DNA of 64,000 nt from Blastocatellia bacterium (GTDB lineage: Bacteria; Acidobacteriota; Blastocatellia; UBA7656; JADIYM01). The stretch covers positions 62,001 to 126,000 of the forward strand of contig JADIYM010000008.1 in assembly GCA_016705245.1 (NCBI GenBank). Direction: 5' to 3'. Below, piece by piece: positions 50,974 through 59,163 of the stretch. How positions within the stretch are numbered: the first letter of the stretch is position 1; every line of letters starts with the position of its first letter. The position numbers were made by a program, and so were the translations under genes. The notes beneath the pieces are model-generated. The model did no database searches. It worked only from the letters and a program-made list of their open reading frames with translations, and was not told the origin of the DNA.

Positions 50974-51671
50974 ACAAGCTCGAAATGAAGAACCAGACGC
51001 TGATCGCGTCGCACGCCGTACTGGCCGGGATGACCAGGTTCATCCCAGTGCCTTTCGTGGACGATGTCGTGCAGAGCTATGTCCTCAGGAGGTTGATTCG
51101 ACGGCTTGCCGAGAGCTACGGCGTAAGCCTTGGCGACGATGATGCGGCGACGCTCGGGACGGAACCGAACAGCGGATGCGGGGGATGCGTGCTATCGGCA
51201 GTGATCTATCCCTTGAAGTGGGTGCTGCGAAAGATCTTCATCTTTCTCGAGATGAAGCGGGCAGCGGATCTCCTGAGCCGGGTCTATCACCGTGGCTTCC
51301 TCGTCGAATACGCCATTCAGCAGAAATGGGTAGGCGCCGACTCGGGCCGATCGGCCGCCGACGTCCGAAGCGCGATCGACGATGTGCTTCGCGAAGCGCC
51401 GATCCGGCCGGTAGAGGAGGCTGCCAAGCTGACCTTCCGTCAGTTCACGGGCCCCTTCAAGTCTGCCGTCAGGCTCTTGCGGTCAGCATCGCGCCGACTC
51501 ACGAGGGAATCGTCGCCGGACGATGTCGAGACGGTGCTCGAAACACTGCCCGAGGCTGAAAAGAAGCAGTTCGACGGACTCGTCGCATCGCTTGTCGGGC
51601 GCATCAACGCGATACCGTCGGACCACTTCGATTCGCTGCGCAATGCACTCGACAAGCGGATGTCTCAGTGA
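50970..51671 (+). CDS. Unknown protein coupled to the propeller-ATPase sensor
   Basis: 233 residues from GTG 50970 (AAGGG upstream, overlapping the previous stop); ATG 50985 is an alternative. Residues 10-45 (SHAVLAGMTRFIPVPFVDDV) have an amphipathic, membrane-associating character. A Cys pair GCGGC near residue 69 precedes a hydrophobic helix (CVLSAVIYPLKWVLRKIFIFLE). The rest is helical and charged (SPDDVETVLETLPEAEKKQ). I do not recognise the family. The GTGA overlap with the sensor gene makes it the best candidate for its partner or effector. Confidence 0.8.
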   Translation: MNKLEMKNQTLIASHAVLAGMTRFIPVPFVDDVVQSYVLRRLIRRLAESYGVSLGDDDAATLGTEPNSGCGGCVLSAVIYPLKWVLRKIFIFLEMKRAADLLSRVYHRGFLVEYAIQQKWVGADSGRSAADVRSAIDDVLREAPIRPVEEAAKLTFRQFTGPFKSAVRLLRSASRRLTRESSPDDVETVLETLPEAEKKQFDGLVASLVGRINAIPSDHFDSLRNALDKRMSQ

Positions 51672-52211
51672 TCAGCCGGACGTCGAGTCGCGCATCCGCC
51701 GGTTGAACTCTTCGCTTTCACCGCGGGCGACGCTGAGCGTTTGCCAGGACGAGGAACGCAGGTGCTTGGCCAGGAAAACGACCTGGCCGGCGTGATAGGC
51801 ATAGTGCGTGAGCTGCCGGCAGATGGCCGCCGTCACGCTGTGCGGCTCGGATCGGATGGTAACGGTGCGTGAAAGGTCCGCTGGTCCGAGGGCTTCGAGT
51901 GAATCGTGCACGAGCCGCCAGCCGACCTCGAGGCGTTCGGTCAGCGCCGACCGGGTATCGCTGTCGTCGAGGATGAACTCGCGATCGCGCCGCCGGTCAG
52001 GCTTCTCTCCGTCGGTGGTCAGGAAGTCGGTCCACCGCGATTGCATGTTGCCCGCAAGGTGTTTCACGACGTGCGCGACGCTGTTCGATTCGGGATCGAT
52101 CGCCCGGAAAAACTGTTCGTCGTCGAGTTGCGCGACGGCGCGGGCGATCAGTGATTGCGACTCGATGAAGCGCCGCCGCGCCTCGACGAGAAAAGCGGAC
52201 TCGTCGGTCAT
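51672..52211 (-). CDS. DinB-superfamily protein, DUF1572 type
   Basis: 179 residues from ATG 52211 (GGAGG 8 nt upstream). Four-helix DinB fold with His residues at the usual metal positions: SVAHVVKHLAGNM near residue 50, and QLTHYAYHAGQVVFLAKHL near residue 130. These match DUF1572. DinB-like proteins often act in thiol chemistry (for example mycothiol or bacillithiol transferases), but the role here is not known. It is convergent with the previous gene (stops abut) and 16 bp downstream of the next minus-strand gene. Confidence 0.88.
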   Translation of the reverse strand: MTDESAFLVEARRRFIESQSLIARAVAQLDDEQFFRAIDPESNSVAHVVKHLAGNMQSRWTDFLTTDGEKPDRRRDREFILDDSDTRSALTERLEVGWRLVHDSLEALGPADLSRTVTIRSEPHSVTAAICRQLTHYAYHAGQVVFLAKHLRSSSWQTLSVARGESEEFNRRMRDSTSG

Positions 52212-52227
52212 CGCTTGTCCTCCAGTT

Positions 52228-52860
52228 TCAATCCGCGACAAGAGCTGCGTCGACGTCATCGCGCCATTGCCGCACCCAGGGATCCGGACAGTCCGCGAAC
52301 GTCGCCAGAAACACACGCGCTTCGTCACGGCGTTCGGTTCGATCGAGCAACTCGACGAGCTCGTTGCCTGTCGGCGCCGAGTTGAGCTCAGTCACGAGTG
52401 CGGCCAGGATCGGCCATCGGACGTCGTCGACGCCTTCGTGGTGAAGGCGGCGAAACGGTTTCGCACCGAAATTCGACGACCCGTGGACGATGGACAGCGC
52501 GATCTGGGTCCACAGAGCGAGCGGGTCGCCAGGGTTGGCACCGAGGACGACGGCCACGTGATCTCGCAGCTTGAAGAGCGTCGGACGCCCGTTCGTTCCA
52601 ACCCAGATCTCGTCGGATCGCGGCATGGCGTTGAGCCGGCGAAGCGCGTCGAACAGCGTGTCGATGAGCTTGTCGAGCAGCTCGCGACCGCCGACGGCCG
52701 AGAAGGCCGATAGGCTCGCGACGAAGCCGGCGTCGAGGAGGTCCGGGCGAAACTCCGAATCCTCGAGATGCCAGGCGATTGCGGACCGGCGCAGATGTCC
52801 GACGAGATACTCGAACAGTTCGTCGTCCGTCGGAATCGTTGCCAGATGCTCGGTGCTCAA
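52228..52860 (-). CDS. Unknown protein in an operon with DUF1572 and DUF2071
   Basis: 210 residues from a TTG start with GGAGACGG upstream. Mostly alpha-helical by sequence (LFEYLVGHLRRSAIAWHLED, LLDKLIDTLFDALRRLNAM, HVAVVLGANPGDPLALWTQI, VRQWRDDVDAALVAD). No signal peptide, membrane helix, or catalytic motif. I do not recognise it. Spaced 16 bp from each neighbour on the minus strand. Confidence 0.72.
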   Translation of the reverse strand: MSTEHLATIPTDDELFEYLVGHLRRSAIAWHLEDSEFRPDLLDAGFVASLSAFSAVGGRELLDKLIDTLFDALRRLNAMPRSDEIWVGTNGRPTLFKLRDHVAVVLGANPGDPLALWTQIALSIVHGSSNFGAKPFRRLHHEGVDDVRWPILAALVTELNSAPTGNELVELLDRTERRDEARVFLATFADCPDPWVRQWRDDVDAALVAD

Positions 52861-52876
52861 TGCCGTCTCCGTTGAT

Positions 52877-53638
52877 TCATGCGTCGCGAAGGCGAACGCC
52901 CCGGCGTACTACGATAGGCGAGCCCTCGGCGATGAAGACCGAGGTCGCGGGAACTGCCAGCGCCTCGCCGAAAGCCTCGCCATAAAGCGACCTCGTGTCT
53001 GCCGAGAAAGTGTGATCAGTGGCGGTCCATACGCGCCACGGTGGATGTTCGACCTGATACTCGACCGTCGAGCCGTCACGCTGCCGCGCGTAGCCCCAGT
53101 AGTGCTCGGTGATGAACTCGGCCTCGGAGCCGGGAACGAGGGGCTGCGATGGTCCGTTGCACGAGGCCCGCAATCGTCCCCACTCGCCCCGGAGGCGCCA
53201 CGAGTACTCGGCATATCCGGCGGCGCCAGCGCCACCATCGAGTCGAACATCGCTTCGCATCGGAAGAGAAATGTAGTTCTCGCCGTAGACCCATCGGGCC
53301 ACGGCGGCGATGGCCCACTTCGGAACGACCTCACGCACGAAGACGACACCTCGGCGAACGTCGCCGTCCACCGTGCGTCGCACATAGAATCGCAGGTTCA
53401 GTTCGTCGAAGTTCTCGTGGAACGGAATGGGAATGCCAAGGACTCGGGTCCGAAGGAACCGGAACCCCACGACGCTCACGTAGTGCCGGCCCTCCCACGT
53501 ATCGAGCTCGGTTCCGCGTGGAACGAGCGGCTCGAGGAGTTTCGGGTCGACCCCGATATTGACCATCACCAGGGACCGCCACTCCGCTGTCAGAAAGACT
53601 CGCTCCGGCACGGCACGATGGGTCGGCACCTGGTTCAA
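52877..53638 (-). CDS. DUF2071 (YqjF-like) protein
   Basis: 253 residues from a TTG start. Motifs of DUF2071: FLTAEWRSLVMVNIGVDPKL, LVPRGTELDTWEGRHYVSVV, FRFLRTRVLGIPIPFHENFD, ELNLRFYVRR and VVFVREVVPKWAIA. The fold resembles acetoacetate decarboxylase-like proteins but the catalytic Lys cannot be assigned. Function unknown. It starts the minus-strand three-gene operon. Upstream, 53639-53846 holds the promoter region and shows nothing else I recognise. Confidence 0.86.
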   Translation of the reverse strand: MNQVPTHRAVPERVFLTAEWRSLVMVNIGVDPKLLEPLVPRGTELDTWEGRHYVSVVGFRFLRTRVLGIPIPFHENFDELNLRFYVRRTVDGDVRRGVVFVREVVPKWAIAAVARWVYGENYISLPMRSDVRLDGGAGAAGYAEYSWRLRGEWGRLRASCNGPSQPLVPGSEAEFITEHYWGYARQRDGSTVEYQVEHPPWRVWTATDHTFSADTRSLYGEAFGEALAVPATSVFIAEGSPIVVRRGVRLRDA

Positions 53639-53846
53639 GCGCCAGTTCGTCCGTGATTGCGTACATTCGAATTACATCGATAAAGCGACAACGTCTGACT
53701 CCTGCTTAGAGGGAGATGGATTGGGAACGACTCGAGAGCGTCATCCTACAGAGACGATCATTGGTTTGTCATGAACGTGTCGCAGCTACTCGCGCTCGAC
53801 GCATCAGAGCTTGCGCGAAGTCGTTCGAGATCTCCCCCGTTCCTTT

Positions 53847-53970
53847 AGCCGCGAGCGGTGGCGAGCGTCCCACGGACGGTGCCTGAGACCGCAGACTCGC
53901 TGGTGAGGAAGGACGAAAGCGTTCGGAGCGGACGACCGTCCGTGGGACGCTCGCTACCGCTCGCGGCTCA
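53847..53970. repeat. Hairpin of the GAGCGGTAGCGAGC family
   Basis: Arms 53847-53880 and 53934-53969 pair over about 33 nt (AGCCGCGAGCGGTGGCGAGC...ACGGACGGT) around a loop of about 54 nt. A degraded half copy (54008-54040, CGTCCCACGGACAGTGCCTGA) follows. It lies in the gap of about 445 bp between two minus-strand genes. Confidence 0.85.
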
Positions 53971-54083
53971 AAAAACGGGGACCACACGGGGAGCGCCGGA
54001 AAGTCGAGCCGCGTAGTTGTCGTCCCACGGACAGTGCCTGAATCCACAGACTCGTCGTCGCTGCGGAACGACCCGAGCGGCCC

Positions 54084-54518
54084 TTATTCCTCCGTCACTT
54101 CGCATGACGTCACGATCTCGGTATTCGCGCCTATCATCGCGGAGACGGAACAGTACTTCGTTTCCGAGAGCTCCACGGCGCGAGCAACGGCCTTCGGATC
54201 GACGCCTCTTCCGCGGACCCGATGAACGACCTCGATCCGCGTGTATATGCGAGGATGCTCGTCCCGTCGCGATCCGCGAACCTCGATCTCGTAGCTCGTC
54301 ACGACCTGTCGCTTCTTCTCGAGGATTCCGACCACATCGGCACCCATGCAGCCGCCCAGCGCGATGAGGATCAGCTCCATCGGCGTCGGTGACGCCAGTG
54401 ACTCGTGGGCGAAACCGGTGACGAGCGCGTGGCCGCTCGGCGACTCCGCGACAAAGGCTTCTTTCCCCGCGTAGCGCAGATGCGCGATCTTCATCTCGGG
54501 AGTCGATTCTGTGCTCAT
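54084..54518 (-). CDS. OsmC/Ohr-family protein
   Basis: 144 residues from ATG 54518. Motifs of the OsmC fold: RYAGKEAFVAESPSGHALV, ASPTPMELILIALGGCMGAD with the first Cys, and KYCSVSAMIGANTEI with the second. The Cys pair reduces organic peroxides in Ohr and OsmC enzymes. It is divergent from the D-aminoacylase-like gene, with 93 bp between. It may belong to the thiol peroxidase subgroup; the exact substrate is not readable. Confidence 0.9.
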   Translation of the reverse strand: MSTESTPEMKIAHLRYAGKEAFVAESPSGHALVTGFAHESLASPTPMELILIALGGCMGADVVGILEKKRQVVTSYEIEVRGSRRDEHPRIYTRIEVVHRVRGRGVDPKAVARAVELSETKYCSVSAMIGANTEIVTSCEVTEE

Positions 54519-54571
54519 GCGCGAAACGCTACCGGTCACGGAATTCAGAGGCAAGCGTTCCCTGCGTTGTG

Positions 54572-54601
54572 TTGGACACAGGGTGCTGCGTGCGGTAGAG
54601 A
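54572..54601 (+). promoter_or_regulatory. Possible promoter close to the D-aminoacylase-like gene
   Basis: TTGGAC (54572-54577) and TAGAGA (54596-54601) are 18 bp apart. The ATG is only 10 bp further on, so a transcript from it would be nearly leaderless, which fits the missing ribosome site. Assigned by eye. Confidence 0.3.
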
Positions 54602-54611
54602 TGTCCAGAAC

Positions 54612-56321
54612 ATGAAGTTGCGCGCACACCACTTCGCTTCCCTGGCGGTCGCCCTCGCCCTTCTCGCTCCGCTTGACGGACTCGGCAGACTGCCTGCCCA
54701 GGAGTCATTCGACTTCGACGTGCTCATCTCCGGCGGCACCGTCTACGACGGCTCCGGCAAGCCTCCCGTTCGCGCCGACGTCGGCCTGCGCGGAGACCGG
54801 ATCGCGGCGATCGGGAACCTCGCCGGAAAGCGCGCTCGCACGACGGTCGACGCGAGTGGCCTCGCGGTCTCGCCAGGCTTCATCAACATGCTCTCGTGGT
54901 CGACAGAGTCGCTGCTCGTCGATGGCCGCTCGATTGGAGAGCTCAAGCAGGGTGTCACAACGCAGATCATGGGCGAAGGCTGGTCGATGGGGCCGGTCAA
55001 TGATCGCATCCGGACGTTCATGCTTTCGCAGCAGTCCGACGTCAAATACGACATTCCGTGGACGACGCTGCGCGAATACCTCGAGCTACTGGAGCGCAGG
55101 GGGGTGACGCAGAACGTCGCATCGTTTGTCGGGGCCACGACGATACGGCAGCACGTAATCGGCTTCGAGAACCGTCCTCCGACGCCCGCGGAGCTCGAGG
55201 CCATGAAGGATCTCGTCCGACGCGAGATGGAGGCGGGGGCGCTTGGCATCGGATCCTCGCTCGTCTATCCGCCGGCGTTCTATGCGAAAACGGAAGAGCT
55301 CATCGAGCTCTGCAAAGTTGCCGCACGATACAAGGGCACCTACATCTCGCACATGCGCAGCGAAGGGACAAAGCTCGTCGAGGGTGTAGAAGAGCTCATC
55401 CGGATCAGCCGTGAAGCGAAGATCCCGGCAGAGATCTACCACCTGAAGGCCGCTGGCGCCGATAACTGGCCGAAGATGGCTGCGGTCATTCGAATCGTCG
55501 AGCAGGCGCGCCGCGATGGCCTTCGCGTGCGAGCCGACATGTACACCTACACCGCGGGGGCGACGAGTCTCGATGCTTCGCTTCCGCCGTGGGCCAGTGA
55601 AGGAGGTCCCGAGGCCCTTCGAAAGCGGCTCGCGGACCCGGAGATCCGCGCACGCATCGCAGCCGAGGTTCGATCGCCCGGTCGAGACTGGGAGAACTTC
55701 TATGCGATGGCCGGATCGCCGGACCGCATCGTACTCGTCGGCTTTGCGACCGAGAAGCTGAAACCCCTGACGGGCAAATCGCTTGCCGAAATCGCCACGA
55801 TGCGAGGGAAAGACCCCGTCGACACGCTCATCAACCTCCTCCTGGAGGATCAGTCCGGCATTGGCACCGTCTATTTCCTCATGTCCGAAGAAAATGTTCG
55901 GCGGCAGATCCAGCTGCCGTGGGTGTCGTTCGGCAGCGACGCCGCGTCGATGGCGACCGAGGGTGACTTCCTGAAGTCGAGCACCCACCCGCGCGCGTAC
56001 GGCAATTTCGCAAGGTTGCTCGGGCGATACGTGCGCGACGAAAAACTCATTCCCCTCGAGGAAGCCATCCGACGCCTGACGAGCCTGCCAGCGACTAATC
56101 TCGGGCTCGAGGCCCGCGGGATGCTCAAACGTGGAATGTTTGCCGACCTGGTCGTCTTCGATCCGGCGACGATCGCCGACACCGCGACGTTTTCGAATCC
56201 GCACCAGTATGCCGTCGGCGTAAGGCACGTCTTCGTGAACGGCCGTCAGGTTCTGCGCGACGGCGAGGTCACCAGCGCCCGACCCGGCCGGGCCCTCAAG
56301 GGCCGCGGAGCGAAGCTCTAG
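54612..56321 (+). CDS. Secreted D-aminoacylase-like amidohydrolase with altered metal site
   Basis: 569 residues from ATG 54612. A signal peptide covers residues 1-30 (LAVALALLAPLDG). The amidohydrolase barrel is of the N-acyl-D-amino-acid deacylase type: VLISGGTVYDGSG, GLAVSPGFINMLSW, GVTTQIMGEGWSMGP, IGSSLVYPPAFYA, YISHMRSEG, EIYHLKAAG, FGSDAASMATEG. The two His of the normal HxH after the first strand are missing (FINMLSW, residues about 90-96), and the zinc-binding Cys of A. faecalis D-aminoacylase lies where Glu is seen. His in ISHMRSE and IYHLK, and the Asp in FGSDA, are kept. It is probably a monozinc periplasmic hydrolase. Confidence 0.87.
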   Translation: MKLRAHHFASLAVALALLAPLDGLGRLPAQESFDFDVLISGGTVYDGSGKPPVRADVGLRGDRIAAIGNLAGKRARTTVDASGLAVSPGFINMLSWSTESLLVDGRSIGELKQGVTTQIMGEGWSMGPVNDRIRTFMLSQQSDVKYDIPWTTLREYLELLERRGVTQNVASFVGATTIRQHVIGFENRPPTPAELEAMKDLVRREMEAGALGIGSSLVYPPAFYAKTEELIELCKVAARYKGTYISHMRSEGTKLVEGVEELIRISREAKIPAEIYHLKAAGADNWPKMAAVIRIVEQARRDGLRVRADMYTYTAGATSLDASLPPWASEGGPEALRKRLADPEIRARIAAEVRSPGRDWENFYAMAGSPDRIVLVGFATEKLKPLTGKSLAEIATMRGKDPVDTLINLLLEDQSGIGTVYFLMSEENVRRQIQLPWVSFGSDAASMATEGDFLKSSTHPRAYGNFARLLGRYVRDEKLIPLEEAIRRLTSLPATNLGLEARGMLKRGMFADLVVFDPATIADTATFSNPHQYAVGVRHVFVNGRQVLRDGEVTSARPGRALKGRGAKL

Positions 56322-56362
56322 CGGCGTCCGGCTGCGCACGCACACTGAGCCGAGTCGAATCG

Positions 56363-58330
56363 ATGTTCATCAATCCGTATCTCAACCGCGTGGCGATCCG
56401 CGACCCGAAACAGTTCGTCGGACGCCGGCGCGAGATCGCGAAGATCTTCTCGCGAATCGGATCGTCGCGACCGCAGTCGATCTCGATCGTTGGTGATCGC
56501 CGCATCGGAAAGTCGTCGCTGCTGAACCAGATATTCAACTCGGATGTTCGTGCTTCGTACCTCGACCGGCCCGGTGACTACGTCTTTCTTTTCGTCGACC
56601 TGCAACAGCGTCGTCACATTGCCCCGCCGGACCTTTTTCAGGACATCTTCGGCCAGCTCGCCGAATCGCTCGGCGAAGAGGCGATCGCCGGTCTCACGGC
56701 CGACTTCGATGGCATGCGAAAGGTTCTGGGCCGTCTCCGCCAGATGGGCCGCAGGCTCATCATCCTTTTCGACGAGTTTGACGCGGTCACGACCAACACG
56801 CGATTTGACCTCGATTTCTACTCGTTCCTTCGCGCGGCGGCGAATAACTATGACGTCGCTTACGTCACGAGCTCGGCCCGCGATCTTCAGGAGCTGTGCC
56901 ACACGGCGCAGATCGCCGACTCGCCGTTCTTCAACATCTTTACCAACGTCTATCTTCGGGCCTTCGCACCACCGGAGGCTCGTCAGCTGATCATTGAGCC
57001 ATCGGCGGCGGTCGGCGTGCCGCTCGAGCCGCACCTGGATCAGATCGTGGATCTCGCCGGGGCGTTTCCGTTCTTCCTTCAGATCGCCTGTTCGAGCTTC
57101 TTCGAAGTTCTCGTGGAAGAGACACCGCCAGATCGAGTTCAACCCGCAGCGACCGAGCTCTTCCTCGACGAGGCAAGGGGACACTTCCGGTTTATCTGGG
57201 AGCACTTCGACGCCGGGCATCGCGACGTCATTCGCACGCTCATGACGGGCGGACACGTAGACGCGCAGAAGAGTCACCTGCTCGAGGACCTCCGGCGCAG
57301 CGGCTACGTGACCGACGGTCCGGACGGCCCGCGCGCGTTTTCGTCGGCCTTCGTCGAAGCCATCTCGAGAGCTTTGCCCGGTGGCGCGGCCGAAGCGGCA
57401 ATCCCTCCGACCGAGAAGTTCGATCCCAGCGATGCACGTGGCACCCCGGGCGCCGGTGGCGACATTGCGCAGTTGCTCGCGGACCAGGGACGCATCGGTC
57501 GATTCGTCATTCGCGAACGCCTCGGCGGCGGCGGAATGGGAGACGTCTACAGCGCCGTAGACTCCGAGCTGACCCGTTCAGTCGCCATCAAGGTGCTCGG
57601 AATGCGCTACGCCGCAGACCCTGTGTCGAAGCGGCGATTCCTGAGGGAAGCGCAGATGGCGTCGATTCTCAATCACCCGAACATCGCGACGATCTACGAA
57701 ATCGGCGAGCTCTCGGGCATCCCGTACATCGTGATGGAGTATGTCGAAGGCCAGACGCTGACCGACATTCTCGGGTCAAAGGGTCGCCTGCCGATTTCGA
57801 CCGTCATCGACGTTGGAACACAGATGGCATCGGCACTCGAAGAAGCCCACGAGAAGGGCGTCGTCCATCGCGACATCAAGTCGTCGAACATCATTCTCAC
57901 GTCGCGCGGATCCGTGAAGATCCTCGACTTTGGACTGGCCAAGCCGCTGCCGCTCGCCGACAAGATGCGCCAGAAGGTCTCTGACATCACCGAGCCGGGT
58001 GTGCTCATCGGCACGATCACCTACATGTCTCCGGAACAGGCCAGCGGCAAGGGAGAGGTTACGCACCTGTCGGATATCTTCTCGCTCGGGGTCGTCCTGT
58101 ACGAGATGACGACCGGCGTGTTGCCGTTCGACGCCGACACGTACTTCCAGATCATCAGCAAGATCACCGGAACCGCGGCGAAGCCGATCGCGGAACTTCG
58201 TCCTGACGTCCCGCCGCAGCTGACGGCGATCATCGATCGGATGATGGCGAAGGACCTGAGTCGACGATTTCCATCGGCACGGGCTCTCGAGCGCGAGTTC
58301 AAGCTGCTCGCGCTCGTCCAGGGCCAGTAG
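56363..58330 (+). CDS. STAND-like P-loop ATPase fused to a Ser/Thr protein kinase
   Basis: 655 residues. Residues 1-330 are a P-loop ATPase: NPYLNRVAIRDPKQFVGRR, Walker A GDRRIGKSS (44-52), Walker B IILFDEFDAV, ARDLQEL and LAGAFPFFLQIAC. It is related to the ATPase at the C-terminus of the 47029 sensor. A linker of about 40 residues leads to a PknB-type kinase (about 380-645): Gly loop GGGGMGDVYS, AIKVLG with the Lys, VHRDIKSSN near 501, ILDFGLAKP near 521, and TITYMSPEQASG. All catalytic residues are present. No membrane helix or extracellular domain; it is expected in the cytosol. The kinase may be switched by nucleotide state of the ATPase. Confidence 0.92.
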   Translation: MFINPYLNRVAIRDPKQFVGRRREIAKIFSRIGSSRPQSISIVGDRRIGKSSLLNQIFNSDVRASYLDRPGDYVFLFVDLQQRRHIAPPDLFQDIFGQLAESLGEEAIAGLTADFDGMRKVLGRLRQMGRRLIILFDEFDAVTTNTRFDLDFYSFLRAAANNYDVAYVTSSARDLQELCHTAQIADSPFFNIFTNVYLRAFAPPEARQLIIEPSAAVGVPLEPHLDQIVDLAGAFPFFLQIACSSFFEVLVEETPPDRVQPAATELFLDEARGHFRFIWEHFDAGHRDVIRTLMTGGHVDAQKSHLLEDLRRSGYVTDGPDGPRAFSSAFVEAISRALPGGAAEAAIPPTEKFDPSDARGTPGAGGDIAQLLADQGRIGRFVIRERLGGGGMGDVYSAVDSELTRSVAIKVLGMRYAADPVSKRRFLREAQMASILNHPNIATIYEIGELSGIPYIVMEYVEGQTLTDILGSKGRLPISTVIDVGTQMASALEEAHEKGVVHRDIKSSNIILTSRGSVKILDFGLAKPLPLADKMRQKVSDITEPGVLIGTITYMSPEQASGKGEVTHLSDIFSLGVVLYEMTTGVLPFDADTYFQIISKITGTAAKPIAELRPDVPPQLTAIIDRMMAKDLSRRFPSARALEREFKLLALVQGQ

Positions 58331-58354
58331 CCAGAATCGTATCCGGGAGGGGTG

Positions 58355-59095
58355 ATGCGTCGGCCTGTCGACATTGCCACCGCAGAAACGGCAGCCTTCC
58401 TTTTGGAGTGGCTCGGTGACTCGCATCGTCGCGTTATCGAGGTCGGTGCAGGTGACGGACATGTGGCGGAGGTGCTCGGACAACGCGGCCACGAGGTCGT
58501 TGCGATAGACACCGATGCCGAATCCGTTGCGCGCGCTCGAGCTCGCGGTGTCGATGCGCGTGAAGCGAGATGGCCGGAGTTCACTTCGGAACCCGTCGAC
58601 GCGGTCGTCTTCACACGATCGCTGCATCACATCGACGACCTCGAGGGCGCCATCGCGCGCGCGTGCGAGTTGGTCGTCCCGAAGGGGCTCGTCATCGTCG
58701 AGGACTTCGCGTTCGAATCTCTCGACGACGCGATGGTCGGCTGGTTTCACGATCATCTCCGCGTGATCGCGGCAGCCACCGATCTCGACGCCCCGGGTGA
58801 CTCCTTCGTGGCTCGCGTGCTCGCCGGGGGAAATGCCGCCGCGATTCACGCGGTCGAACCCCACCGCGACCTGCATTCGTGGACCCGGATGCGCGACGCG
58901 CTGACGGAGGGCCTGTCGCCAGTCGACGCGAGATCCGCGCCGTATTTCTATCGGTACCTTATTCGCATCGCACCTGATCGAACTGACCTGGCGAGTGTCG
59001 TCGGTGCGCTGCTAGAAGCGGAGTTGGCGGCTGCGGCCCGCGGGTGGATTCTGCCGTTCGGGCGGAGGTTCGTTGGTCGTCGACCGACAACGTGA
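58355..59095 (+). CDS. Class I SAM-dependent methyltransferase
   Basis: 246 residues from ATG 58355, with GGGAGGGG upstream. Motif I VIEVGAGDGHVAEVLGQRGHEVVAIDTD and DAVVFTRSLHHIDDLEGAIA place it in the Methyltransf_11/25 group. The acceptor domain (RYLIRIAPDRTDLASVVGAL) is helical. The substrate is unknown. It lies 24 bp after the ATPase-kinase gene on the same strand. Confidence 0.88.
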   Translation: MRRPVDIATAETAAFLLEWLGDSHRRVIEVGAGDGHVAEVLGQRGHEVVAIDTDAESVARARARGVDAREARWPEFTSEPVDAVVFTRSLHHIDDLEGAIARACELVVPKGLVIVEDFAFESLDDAMVGWFHDHLRVIAAATDLDAPGDSFVARVLAGGNAAAIHAVEPHRDLHSWTRMRDALTEGLSPVDARSAPYFYRYLIRIAPDRTDLASVVGALLEAELAAAARGWILPFGRRFVGRRPTT

Positions 59096-59163
59096 CGAAC
59101 TTCGGAGCGGATCGGGTCGTACGGGCCAGCACATCCTGAACCGTCTGACTGGAGGTCCTCTTC

